Origin: Flaveria trinervia
Lineage: Eukaryota; Streptophyta; Magnoliopsida; Asterales; Asteraceae
Length of the DNA stretch: 64,000 nt
Assembly (NCBI GenBank): GCA_025506515.1
Contig: CM046451.1
Coordinates: 46,263,212-46,327,211, forward strand
Reading direction: 5' to 3'
A program made the position numbers and the translations under genes. Shown here one piece after another: positions 23,644-34,619 of the stretch (its first letter is position 1; each line of letters starts with the position of its first letter). The notes beneath the pieces were generated by a model. It ran no database searches, was not told the DNA's origin, and saw only the letters and a list, made by a program, of their open reading frames with translations.

Positions 23644-24721
23644 TCATCCTTACACATGACCTCAAAAATTCAACTTCATCACCCTCGGGGATCCCCCAAG
23701 TCAAAGCCTACATTTCACTTTTTCCCCACAAATAAGAAATAATACTAAGTCTGGCGCATGGCACTATGCTAGTGCATGGCCTTTCAGGCGCATGGGGACA
23801 CTTAGGCATATGGGGAACTTCCAGGTGCATGGACACTATTGGGGTGCATGGGCAACACTGCTATTCTGTGCAAATTCTAGGCGCGTCGGCACAATGCAGG
23901 CACATGAGTGCCTAGGCGCATGGGCTTTCTAGGCGTCTGGACACTTAGCCAATTCAGCCTTATTCTAGGCGCATGGCAACTATTTGGGCGCATGGGAACA
24001 CTTTGGCAGTTTGTACCGTTGGGCGCATGGGCCACTATTTGGGCACATAGGCAGTCTAAGTCACACTAAACAACATAATTCAATCCACAATCATCATCTA
24101 ACATGTTGTAAGCTTAAATCTTACATTTTAAGCCATAGAAACACATTCATAACATCATCATAACCATAACACACCCAAAAACAAACCCCACCCGCAACAC
24201 AATCAAACACATACATACGGGTGAAAACCCATTTTTTATAAAAATGTTCATACATGCATTTCCAGCGCCAAATCAGTTTAAAACAGATAAAAAGTGGGTT
24301 CTAGAACTCACCTTAGCAGCTCTTTTGGTTATGACTTCCTTCAAAACCCGTTTGCTACAAGTTCAACACCTAAAACCCACCAATAACAAACACCCAGACA
24401 CACAACAAATATAAGCATACAACTGAGGCATAAGCTAGTTAAGAACACCATAAAACCATGAACTCTAACCTTGAATTCGGATTCCTTCTTCTAGTTCTTC
24501 AAACACCTGAGCGTTTTTCAGCTTCTCTACTCTCTCTCTCTAAAACCTCATGACAAGTGAAGTATGAGACAAATGGGCAACCATACCACCTTTATTCACC
24601 AACTTTGAAAGTTTTGTCCTTTGAACACTTTTTACCCCTCAACTTTGGTTTTATAGCCTTTCTTTCTTTTTCTTCACTTTTATTCTTCCCTTCATAACTT
24701 TTAAAAATACCGGGTGTTACA
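23644..24721 (-). repeat. G-1: Ty3/gypsy LTR, minus strand, cut by A1
   Basis: On the minus strand it starts TGTAACACCCGG at 24721, as the G-3 LTR does. It shares with G-2 and G-3 a backbone block (GCTTTGACTTGGG, near 23700). At 23745-24055 it has a degenerate array of GGCGCATGG. It is broken at 23643 by A1; the rest lies beyond the left edge. At 24721 it abuts env-like sequence of element C, so it was inserted there. No internal gypsy sequence is visible. Confidence 0.82.
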
Positions 24722-27371
24722 TACCATGAGTCTCTCTACTACTCCACTACTGAAAGAGAGATGAGTGCTCCTGAGACACCTATGTCTAGCCCACATCACT
24801 CACCTGTTACTAAGGTGGATACTTCTGAACCTGTTCAAGATATACATATGGAAGAGGCTCTCACTTCAGCAAGTGATTACATCATTCAGACCTTAACCGT
24901 GGGAACTCCGCCCATTGACAGTTCAACTGAAGTTGTCATTGAGCAGAGGAAAACCACCAGCCAAGAACTTCATGTTGGTGGTGAGAAAGAAGACTTTGGT
25001 CCGATTCTCTCATCCCCCTGTGATTCTTCCGATGAAGATGAGGGGAATTTGAGGCTAATGGTGTAAAAGCTATCAAAAACATGCACCTACCTAGTCTCCA
25101 AGGTTAGTCATCTTGAATCCCATGTGACTACCTTGCAAAACAGGGTCAATGATTAGCAACTTGAGATATCTTATCTTAAGGAAAAACTAGGGGGAGACCT
25201 TTAAGAAGAGCTCAACCAGGAACATAAGAACCTGTGAATGTGATTGATCTAACCACTAGCTCACCTATGTAAATGGGTGATGTTACCAAAAAGGGGGAGA
25301 AAGTCACCACAGACATAGAACCTGAGAGTTCTTCACAGAGCATGGACATTGAACACTCACCATCTTCACTTGCAATTGTCCATACTTAGTAACTTCCTTA
25401 AGTTCATATTGATGTGGACTTAATAGACTTCTTCATTCAGAGTCTTTTTGAGGAAGGTATACCAAGGGCAGTATCATCTCTACCTCAAAGAACTTCCAAC
25501 TACATCATAAGGTGGATGTTTGATGCAAATAGAAGAGCCCTTAATATTCAAAGAGTTCAAGGGCAGTAAGAAGTCTTCAATTTTCAGACCTTGAACTACT
25601 ATGAAGGTTTTGAACTGATCAACATGCCACTTGTCAATTCAAGCCAATCTAGACAAAATGACAGGCTGGCACAAAGGATTTAGAATAGAATTACCGAAGA
25701 GTGCAGTCTTAGAAGGAGACAAAGGCAACTAGGTAATACTATTGGTCAACTTGATGTTGAGGTAGACCCTAAGATTAGTTTTGATGGGGAAATCTTGACT
25801 CTAGTGGTAGAGCCTGAGAGCCATGTCACATCTACAACTACTTCAGCAATTCATTCCCTCAGTGAAGCACCTACTGGTGAAGGTGTATCACAACGTCTCT
25901 CAGGCTAGAGCTTGGAGGCTACATCAAGCAATAAAGGACAAAGCTCTCTCCACCCTGAGTCACAAAGGTCTATGAGTGACAAAGGGAAAAAGAAAATGAC
26001 TTCTGAGGAGATTAAGGAGAAGGAGAGAGAGAGAGGAAGAGGAAGCTAAGGGGAGAAAGTTCCTTTAGGTCTGCAGGATTCATGGAAGCTGCAATCAGGG
26101 TTGCCCCCAGACCAAACAATCAAGATGATGAGTTAAAGGCAGTCAGGATTACTTATCTGCAAACCAAGAACTATGACATGGATGAGATTATATCTCTCCC
26201 TTAAGAGGAGCTTAATGAACTAGCTGATATGGAATTTTCAAGGGAGAGGGATGAACCAGAGGATGCAAAGTTACTTCTCCAAATCAAAAAGGAGAGGAGA
26301 CAAAATAGATTATACAAGCATATTCCTAATCTATCCCCGTTTAAGAAAGTCCTGCACAAGAGGCTGTGGCTCCATAAGAACCTCAGGTAGACAAAGAGAC
26401 TGATAAGATCAATAAGATCAACTACCTAAGTGCCACAGGCCGATACCAAGCATCTTCACTTCTTCCCTTGTCCTTTGAGTACATAGAGTTTGAGTACCTC
26501 AAACAGTTTGAGCTTGAAGTACTTAAAAAACAAAAGGTGACTAAGAGAAAATTGAGGGAAAATGCTGCAAGGTCAAGGCCGTCATCAAAAAAACATGAAG
26601 AAGTCTGCTGATAGACAAAGGATGATGAGCTTCTTGAAGCTGTATGGATTCTCCAGAAGGAGACTTGGTCCTATGTCTCTATCTACTATGGATGAGCACA
26701 TTAGGGTGATCGAGCAGAAGATCAAAAGAGGAGAAATTGTTGACTTACTCTCCCTACCAAGTTAGGTCCCTCAAGAAGTGGAGGTTAAGGTTGAACAACT
26801 AGAAACAACACAACCTGAACCTCCTGCTGAGCCTCAACAAGCTTCATCTTCTGATCAATAGCCACGTCAAACTTCCTCTCCTTCTGAAACTATGAGGGAG
26901 GAACACCCAACTGAGCAAGACAAGACTGATGAACAAGGTGCTACAGACCGGTCTTCTCAGTTAAAGTCATCAAAAAGAGGAAGAGGATGGCTTCTAGACC
27001 AAAGTCAAAGAAGAAAAAGAAGTCTAAACCATCACCTCCATACCTCAGGGTGAGTCAGATCAACCTAAGGAAGTGCATGAAGAGACAACCCAATCAACTC
27101 CAAATCAAGTGACTCCTCTTGCTTCTAAGAGATCCATCTTATCTTGGACCTTCACAACTAATCCAAAAAGATGGCGTGTGATTAGAGATCAAGGTGGTGA
27201 GAATGTCTACACATGGCAAGACATAAAACCTACCACTGGATGATCTCTTTAAGATGAGAAGATATTATAAAAGTCTGAGTGATACTGACCATCTAATGAA
27301 GAAGGGCCTAGTCATCATCATGATGAGGATTATCAACTGATAAAGTTCTTCAAATGTTTTGGTAGCATCAG
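24722..27371 (+). pseudogene. Element C env-like ORF, C-terminal part (decayed)
   Basis: Plus-strand remnant of a SIRE-like copia different from family A. Open pieces: 24761-25066 (serine/threonine-rich, acidic) and 26562-26765 (YGFSRRRLGPMSLSTMDEHI). The latter block matches E near 55920-56010 (HGFSGREVGPMSVKTLQRII), which identifies it as the env-like C-terminal region. In between, lysine/glutamate-rich sequence (25960-26560) has many stops. The upstream part was displaced by G-1 and A1. Confidence 0.72.
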
Positions 27372-27448
27372 CCTAGGGGGAGTTTGTAAGGATTCCAATA
27401 AGTCTGATGTTGTCAAAACATTCAAAGCATCCAAACTCTCTCTACATG
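27372..27448 (+). repeat. Element C polypurine tract and first 64 bp of its 3' LTR
   Basis: CCTAGGGGGAGTT (27372-27384) followed by TGTAAGGATTCC at 27385. The LTR is interrupted at 27449 by gypsy LTR G-2. The remainder was not recognised elsewhere. Confidence 0.7.
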
Positions 27449-28718
27449 TGTAATGCCCCGTTCCCAGGACGCTCACAACTGGTCAATCATTGCACATAAA
27501 ACATATATTTACATTTATACTTCATAAAACATCACTGCGGAACATTAAAATAACTTTTCATTTAATTATAAATGCTTTTGCAAGCTAATAAAATCAATCA
27601 TTTCAAAACATCATTCGTTTGCATTACAATGCAAAAGCATTAAGCAGAAGAATGCCATCCAACAGAGCCAAGTAGCCACCCCGTGCCATCCTTAGCAACT
27701 TTACCTGCCAACTAGAAAATGCATAAAAAGTCAACGTTGCTAAGTGAGTTCTAGTTTTAAAATAAAACATAGTTTATCTTTCGTTTAATACCGTTCTTCA
27801 CTTCCATTCAATCATAACAGGTTTTAGAATGTGATCACACATCGTACATACACATATATAATATTATTATCTTCATCATTGTTCGTTTCATACATTTATT
27901 ATCTTTCATTTCCATCTAGGTCCTGTCATGTGCTTAACCCCCCTCTAGAGCACCAAGCAATTCATCTAGGGTTAAGCGACAAGGACCCCATACATATGGT
28001 CAATCACAAAGATTGAACCCCTATGTGCATCCTCATAGGGTATTAACCCGCACACAGTTGAGCTGACAACCCCTCATTGGGTGTGAACCCCCATACATTT
28101 GCTTAATCACGCGGATTAAGCCCCAGTGTGCATCCTCATAGGGTAGCTAACCCGTACATGATTGAGCTAACACTCCTCATTGAGTGTGAACCTCCATTCA
28201 TTTGCTTGCAAACCTTTCTTCGTTCGTTCATTAATTAATGCATGCATTCTATCATTTCATTCATCTTTTCATTATCTTCCACTTTACGTTGCATAATACT
28301 TTTCATTTCATTCACATTCAACGTAAAGCCACAAGAAATAATAATATAACAGGAACATATACATAAACATAGAACATCACCATACAAGGCACATCATACA
28401 TACATAACATACATCATACATACCATGAGGCATAAGCATCAATCATACATAATAACAAGCCCATCATAACCCCTAGGACCTCAAGAGTCAACTTACATAG
28501 CCCACGGAACCTCCCAAGTCAAAGCCTACATTTCACTTTTTTCCCAAAAAGTCAGAAAATAATCTAAGTGTTCATCTGCATTTCCCTATTTGTTCATCCG
28601 CATTTCTTTTTGTTCATCCACATTTCTTTTTGTTCATCCGTATTTCTTTAACTCAACCACATTTGTTCATCCGCATTGACTTTACTCATCCACATTTGTC
28701 AATGCTCATTCGCATTTG
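27449..28718 (-). repeat. G-2: Ty3/gypsy LTR, minus strand, 3' part
   Basis: On the minus strand it ends CTGGGAACGGGGCATTACA at 27449, matching the G-3 LTR end. It shares the tandem block with GAGGTTCACACCC-like words (27950-28200) and the GCTTTGACTTGGG backbone (near 28515). From 28567 a CATCCGCATT array begins. It is interrupted by G-3 and resumes at 33605. Confidence 0.85.
28567..28718. repeat. CATCCGCATT array in G-2, left part
   Basis: Units of CATCCGCATT with variants CATCTGCATT and CATCCACATT, spaced by TTTGTT or TGACTTTACT. It ends at the target site ATTTG (28714-28718) of G-3. Confidence 0.85.
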
Positions 28719-30692
28719 TGTAACACCCGGATATTTTCTGTGAAGCTGACAAAAGAAGAAAAAGAAATTAAGTCCAAAGTCGAGGGACCAAACTTGCCAA
28801 AACAGGAAAACCTTGAATGAGTGGGGGTATAATAGGGGGAAGGCAGCCCACACCCACCACCACACTTGTATAATCTGCCAAAGAGAGAAAGAAAGGGAGA
28901 AAAAAGGAAAAAGCTTGGTTTTTGTGGATTCAAGGACAAAAGTTAAAGTGCAGCGGGTTGGATTGAAGCTCTATTGACGGTGTTGCTTGTTTGAGTTCTA
29001 GGACCTCTCTTTTACATGTTATCAACTGATTTGTGGCTGGAACACATAGTAAAACCCGTTTTTGAAGTGTGTGTGTTGAACCCGTGTGTATGTGTTTGTG
29101 TGTGATTCGAATAGGCTTTGATTTCAGGCTTGTGTGTGCTTGAATGGTGTCATGGTATGTGTTTCTAAGGTTTAGTATGGTTGATTTGGGCTTAGAACAA
29201 GTTTGGGAGGGCTTGGAGGCCGAAAATCACAGATTGGGTTCGGGATGAACTGCATTCTGCATGAGCTAGGGCTACACACACCAATGGCATACGACTGAGG
29301 TTCATTTGCATGTGAGTCATGCGACAAGAGTCCATACACTCGTGAGTCGTGCGACTGAGGTTCATTCGTATGGGATCATGCGACTGAGGTCCATACGCCT
29401 AGATTCATCCGCATTAAGCCCATTCACATAGGGTTCATTCGCCTAATGTCCATCACTTAAGTGTTCAGTCGCCTAGGAGGCCATGCAACTGAAGGGTGTC
29501 CATATGCCCAAATAGGGCTCGTACGCCTGAAAGAAACACAGTTTGACTTTCTGACTTTTGGGATAATATGTAGATGTAAGCTTTGACTTGGGAGGTTCTC
29601 GGGGTTTCTGTAAGTTAACTTTTGAGGTCATAGATGGCATGTGGGGCATGTACATTGATGTAAGATTGTTGCTTATGCATGTTGTTATGTATGTATGATT
29701 TATGCCTCGTATGATGATGTTGTATGTTCATTATGTTCCTTGCTTTATATGATTGTCTTCCGTGGTTTGCTTTATATGTTAACGAATGAATTGAAAGTAT
29801 TATGTAACGCAAAGTGGAAGATAATGAAAAGAGGAACGAAATGAAAGAATGCATGCATTAATGAATGAATGAACGTATGAAAGTCTTGCAAGCAAATGAA
29901 TGGAGGTTCACACCCAATGAAGGGTGTTAGCTCAACCATGTGCGGGTTAGCTACCCCAGAAGGATGCACACTGGGGCTTAATCTGTGTGATTAGGCGTAT
30001 GTATGGAGGTTCACACCCAATGAAGGGTGTTAGCTCAACTGTGTGCGGGTTGATTACCCCAGAAGGATGCACACAGGGGTCCAATCCTTGTGATTAACCA
30101 TATGTATGGGACCATTGCCCCTTACCCTAGGTACTGGAGTAAGCTTCGTGCCCAATGTTCGGGGTTTATGAAAGACCTCAGGCCCAGTACCAGCTTTATG
30201 CATGACGGTGGGGTGAAGCATATGGCATTGGTCCGAATGAAAGTAAAGATTAATGAAGAACGAATGGAAGTTAATGAACGAATGATGAAGATAATAATGA
30301 TATTATCTATGTGTACGTATGATGTATAATCACATGTAAAAGTAAAGAACGGTTTTAATGAAAGAAAAGTATGTTTTATTATAAAACTAGAACTCGCTCA
30401 GTAACCCTGACTTTTATGTGTTTCCAGTTGGCAGGTGATGTTGCTGAGGATGGCACGGGGTGGCTACTCGGCTCTGTTGGATGGCATCCATTATTATAAT
30501 GCTTTTGTGATGTAATGCAAAATGTATTTTGTAACTTGATGACGATGTATTGTTTTGCAAAAACTTTTATAATGAAATGAAATATCTATTTTGATGATTC
30601 CGCTACAATGTTTTTATGAAAGTTAAATGTAATTATAGGTTTTATGAGCAATGAGTGACTAGTTATGAGTGTCCCGGGAACGGGGCCTTACA
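28719..30692 (+). repeat. G-3 5' LTR
   Basis: 1,974 bp. An array of GTGCGACTGAG/TTCATTCGCAT-type words lies at 29255-29530, where G-1 and G-2 have different arrays. Two tandem copies of a 103-bp unit start at 29901 and 30004. The end is GGGCCTTACA at 30692. Confidence 0.9.
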
Positions 30693-30695
30693 AGT

Positions 30696-30708
30696 TGGTA
30701 TAAGAGCC
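30696..30708 (+). other. G-3 primer binding site
   Basis: TGGTATAAGAGCC three bases after the LTR, a slightly altered initiator-Met tRNA site. Bases 30709-31018 are leader with no gene seen. Confidence 0.75.
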
Positions 30709-31018
30709 AAAGTTTAAGTGAAATGGGTAAATTTTTAAAATAAACCTAAACTTAAACTGAAAATGGGACGGAAAGGGAAGGGATGCCAGTTTGAGTAGCT
30801 GTGTGCCATCAGGTATTTCCATAATGTTAACCGGTATTATGTGCGCATGTTATGTGGTTATGTGTTGTTTAGTATAGATAATGCTTGGGGTATGAAGAGT
30901 AAAGTAAGTGGCTAATCACAACTGGCCACTGTAATTAGGGACTTACTAAACTTGACATATACTGAGCTGATTCCTTGAATGACCATGTTGGTGTTTGAAT
31001 CATTCAATGTGCGTGTGA

Positions 31019-32049
31019 ATGGTTGGTGGTAGATCATCTAAAGCTTCATGTGGGGGAGGTAGTGCTGCTGAACCACGACCCAAGAGGGGAAGACCCAGAA
31101 TGGAAAAGGCGGTTCATGAAGAACCCGAGACCCTTCATCCGGAGGGTGGCGATAAGAGCGCAAATCTGAGAGCCAAAGTAAAAGAGGCGGTTGTGGAAGA
31201 AGTTCATGAGGTCATGCAGACAATCTTACTGTCGGTGGTGACCGAAGTTATCAAGGTCATACGAGAAGCGGAAAGAAAGGAGAGAAACCGGTCTTCGGGA
31301 GGACGGGACCAACCAGAGCCTGAAATGGTTCTCTCCAATGATGAAGAGGAGGAACAAGAAGAGTCTGCATCGGAGCGGCACGAGGCTGTAACTACGGGGC
31401 GTTTCAATGATGCAAGCCCCCTACTTTTGACGGTAACGGCACCGCTGCTGCGGCTCACCGATGGGTGAGAGAAATGGAAGTTGTTTTAAATATCAGCGAG
31501 TGCCGAGAGGATCAAATGGTAAAATTTGCTGCCCACTCATTTGTGGACTCGGCTCTGTGCTGGTGGGATAATATAGTCCAAGACGAGGGTAGTCGGGCAA
31601 TTGGGAGGATGAGATGGTCCGAACTGAAGAAGTTGGTGATTGAGGAGTTCTGTCCTCATAGAGAAATGGACAAAGTTGAGAGAGAGTTTCTTCAGATGGT
31701 GGCGGGAACCATGACACATCAGAAGTCGACCACCAAATTCAATGAAATGGCATGTTTGGTGCCGGACCAAGTGACTCCTTCATCATGAAAGATTAAGAGG
31801 TGCATTTAGGGTTTGCCGGCGGATATTCGTAGACACATGATCGCTGCCCGACCGAGCATGTTTAGGTTGGCGGTTGATCTCGTAGGAAGGTTCTATGATG
31901 AGCGAGAGGTGGTGGTGGCTGAGGCAAGCAAGAAGGGCAGTGGTGATTGGAGTTGGAAGGGGAAAATGTTTAGTCGGGGTGATGCCTCGATGGGTAACAA
32001 GAAGGCACGGGTGGATGACCGACGTGTCGTGATATCTGTGCGGGGGTAA
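31019..32049 (+). pseudogene. G-3 gag (frameshifted)
   Basis: 31019-31468 is a charged N-terminal region. After a shift near 31420 the Retrotrans_gag core follows (31465-31788, with ALCWWDNIVQ and WSELKKLVIEEFCP), then 31813-32049 (GRFYDEREVVVAEA) after a stop near 31788. This is the particle-forming protein of a Ty3/gypsy element. Confidence 0.85.
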
Positions 32050-32245
32050 AGGGGTGTGGCAAGTGTGGAAAGGAGCACACAGATGAATGTAAGTGGGGAT
32101 TGAATGTGTGCTTCAAATGTGGGAAGCCTGGTCATATGGTGAGGGAATGCAAGGCAGGGAAATGTTTTAACTATGGCGCGGAGGGCCACATAAGTAGAGA
32201 CTGTAAGAAGCCGAGGGCTGAAGGTTCGGGAATGAAGAAGACTAT
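32050..32245 (+). pseudogene. G-3 nucleocapsid zinc knuckles
   Basis: Three consecutive knuckle-like motifs: CGKCGKEHTDEC, CFKCGKPGHMVREC and CFNYGAEGHISRDC. The third has lost its second cysteine (Tyr). These domains bind RNA; a stop at 32047 separates them from gag. Confidence 0.85.
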
Positions 32246-32282
32246 AGGTGAATGACCAAGGGCGAGCGCCAGGACATTCACT

Positions 32283-32897
32283 ATGACACATGAGGAGGCT
32301 AGAACAGACCCTGATGTTGTGTTCGGTATGTTTCTAGTGAACCAAACTTTAGCTTCTGTGTTATTCGATTCTGGTTCTAGTAAAAGTTTTATTTCTGCTT
32401 CTTTCTGTGCTAAGTTGCCTATTAGTGGTAGACGTGTTGATACGCCCTTTGATGTAGATACCGCTATAGGTAAGTCTACCAGAATCTATGAGGTGATAGA
32501 AGAATGTAACGTGGAATTAAAAGGCCATAAGTTTCCAGTTAAACCATTTATGATGACCTTAGGTGGTTTTGATTTGGTGCTTAGGATGGATTGGTTAGCG
32601 GACTTCGAGGCGAACATTGTATGCCGCATGAAGATGATTGGTTTGACAGCACGCGACGGGAGTTCGGTAACGATTTATGGAGATCGGGTCATGACGATCC
32701 CAAAGGTAATTTCAATGGCGGTGGAGGGAAAGTGCATGAGGTGTGGATGTAGTGCCTACTTGGCCTATGTAAAGGATGTGGATACGCCAACACTACAATT
32801 GTCCGTGTCCCGGTTATGTGTGACTTTCCTGATGTGTTTCCCGAAGACTTACCGGGAGTGCTACCTGACCGAGAGATCGAGTTTCAGATTGATTTGA
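32283..32897 (+). pseudogene. G-3 retropepsin-like protease
   Basis: Open for 204 codons. LFDSGSSKSFIS carries the catalytic Asp at 32367-32369, and the GFDLVLRMDWLADFEA block is typical of gypsy proteases. It would cleave the polyprotein; the frame shifts at the 3' end before the reverse transcriptase. Confidence 0.87.
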
Positions 32898-33290
32898 TAC
32901 CAGGTGCCCAACCTGTCACCAAGGCACCGTATTGATTGGCTCCGACTGACATGAAAGAGTTGATGGGCTAATTGCAAGAGCTACTTGATAAGGGGTTCAT
33001 TAAACCGAGTATCTCTTCTTGCGGTGCTCCGGTCCTGTTTGTGAAAAAGAAAAACGGTGGTATGAGGATTTGTATAGACTACTGTGAGCTGAACAAGTTG
33101 ACGATAAAGAACCGATACCCCTTACCGAGGATTGATGATTTGTTTGATCAGCTTCAGGGTGCCAGTTGGTTCTCAAGGATAGATCTTCAATCGGGCTACC
33201 ATCAGCTGAGGGTGAAAGAGCAGGATGTCCCCAAAATAGCTTTTCGCACGCGTTATGGTCACTACGAGTTCCATGTTATGTCATTTGGAG
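32898..33290 (+). pseudogene. G-3 reverse transcriptase, N-terminal half
   Basis: Contains the gypsy RT blocks LLDKGFIKPS, RICIDYCELNK, YPLPRIDDLFDQLQGA and FSRIDLQSGYHQ. It ends at YEFHVMSFGV. The catalytic xxDD block, RNase H and integrase are deleted. The sequence passes directly into 3' LTR at about 33291. Confidence 0.9.
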
Positions 33291-33599
33291 TGCTGTTGTT
33301 GAGGATGGCACGGGGCGGCTTTTATGTGTTTCAGTTGGCAGGTGATGTTGCTGAGGATGGCACGGGGCGGCTTCTCGGCTCTTTTGGATTGCATCCATTA
33401 TTATAATGCTTTTGTGATGTAATGCAACATGAATTTTGTTACTTGATAACGATGTATTGTTTTGCAAAAACTTTTATAACGAAATGAGATGTCTATTTTG
33501 ATGATTCCGCGGTGATGGTTTTATGAAAGTTAAATGTAATTAAAGGTTTTATAAGCAATGTTTGACCAGCTGTGAGTGTGCTGGGAACGGGGCCTTAGA
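33291..33599 (+). repeat. G-3 truncated 3' LTR with a 52-bp tandem duplication at the junction
   Basis: GAGGATGGCACGGGG occurs at 33301 and again at 33353 (period 52). It occurs once in the 5' LTR near 30447. From there the sequence follows the 5' LTR to its end at 33599 (TTAGA instead of TTACA). Confidence 0.87.
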
Positions 33600-33604
33600 A
33601 TTTG

Positions 33605-33929
33605 TTCATCTGCATTGACTTTACTCATCCGCATTTGTCAATGCTCATCCGTATTTGTTCATCCGCATTGACTTTACTCATCCGCATTGACTTTACTCAT
33701 CCGCGTTTTTCAATGCTCATCTGCATTTGTTCATCAGCATTGACTTTACTCATCCGCATTTGTTAATGCTCATCCGTATTGGTTTATCTGCATTAACTTT
33801 GTTCATCCGCATTTGTTCAGTCACATGAACTTACTCATTCGCATTTCCTTACTCATCCGCATTGACTTTCTCATCCGCATTGACTTTCTCATCCGCATTT
33901 GTCAATGTTCATCCGTATTTGTCAATCCC
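33605..33929 (-). repeat. G-2 LTR resumed, with CATCCGCATT array
   Basis: Continuation of G-2 after G-3. More than a dozen CATCCGCATT-type units alternate with TGACTTTACT and TGTCAATGCT. The unit at 33625-33643 shares 19 identical bases with the K LTR at 55146-55164. It is cut at 33930 by the LTR of H; the TGTAACACCC end of this LTR is missing. Confidence 0.83.
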
Positions 33930-34606
33930 TGTTAGGATCGTGTACCGGACGAATACTAATAGATTTACGAGTATACCGAATCAAATCGTGCGGAATCCTA
34001 TTTGATTGGCGATCCAATCAGTGTGAATGCACGTAGAATCAATTAAAGATTGAATCTAAACGTTAAAAATGATTAGCAATTGATCCACTGCGATCTATGA
34101 AGTTGGAACATGTTACTAGAGGTCTCTGGACGGCTAGGGTACATGTAGGTATCGAATTATTCAAAGTGTCTAGTTTTTCCATGATTTAAGTGGTATTTAT
34201 AGGTTAAGGTTTCTCAATCGTGCAACTGGACCATTTGCATGGTTTAGTCGTGTGATTGGTCCATTCACATGAATGAGTGTTCAGTCGTGCGACTGAGTCA
34301 ATCTCATGTTTCAATCATGCGACTTATCCAATCTTCTGGTTCATTCGTACGACTACTTCATTAGCATGAAGTTGTTCATGCATATGGTCCATTAGCATGG
34401 GCCAATCGCATGAGAACTTCACATGATTAAGTTGAATATGTTTCATAGTCATTAATTGATTTAGATATTATTCAAACATCCACAACCTATATAGTTAAGT
34501 CAATAAGAGTTATTACATACCAACCAATTAAATATTCAACATTATATAAGCATAACCACATATTGTATTTCATTAAGTTTAGAAACTAGGGACACATGTA
34601 TCTACA
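33930..34606 (-). repeat. H 3' LTR
   Basis: 677 bp. Array of GTGCGACTGAG/CATTCGCATG-type words at 34210-34440. TATAAATA follows (minus) at 34194-34201, so the array is in U3. The dyad AGTCGTGCGACTGAG at 34283-34297 is identical to one in the G-3 LTR. Confidence 0.85.
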
Positions 34607-34619
34607 AACTCCCCCTTGG
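34607..34619 (-). other. H polypurine tract
   Basis: CCAAGGGGGAGTT on the minus strand, immediately before the LTR. Confidence 0.85.

Larger units (their letters stand above)
28719..33599 (+). mobile_element. G-3: Ty3/gypsy (chromovirus-like) element, internally deleted, inserted in G-2
   Basis: The 5' LTR (28719-30692) starts TGTAACACCC. It is followed by a primer site, gag, zinc knuckles, protease and the first half of reverse transcriptase; the element then jumps to the last 300 bp of the 3' LTR. Perfect 5-bp target duplication ATTTG at 28714-28718 and 33600-33604 inside the CATCCGCATT array of G-2. The RT blocks and the long (about 2 kb) LTR suggest a Tekay/Del-type chromovirus. Confidence 0.92.

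Noticed and set aside
24722..27448. A gypsy element formed by LTRs G-1 and G-2
   Set aside because: The interval has no primer site next to G-2 and no purine tract next to G-1. Its content is plus-strand copia env-like sequence and a copia LTR start, so the two LTRs are separate insertions.
31204..31458. Minus-strand serine-rich ORF
   Set aside because: Shadow of the G-3 gag frame, which has recognisable domains on the plus strand.
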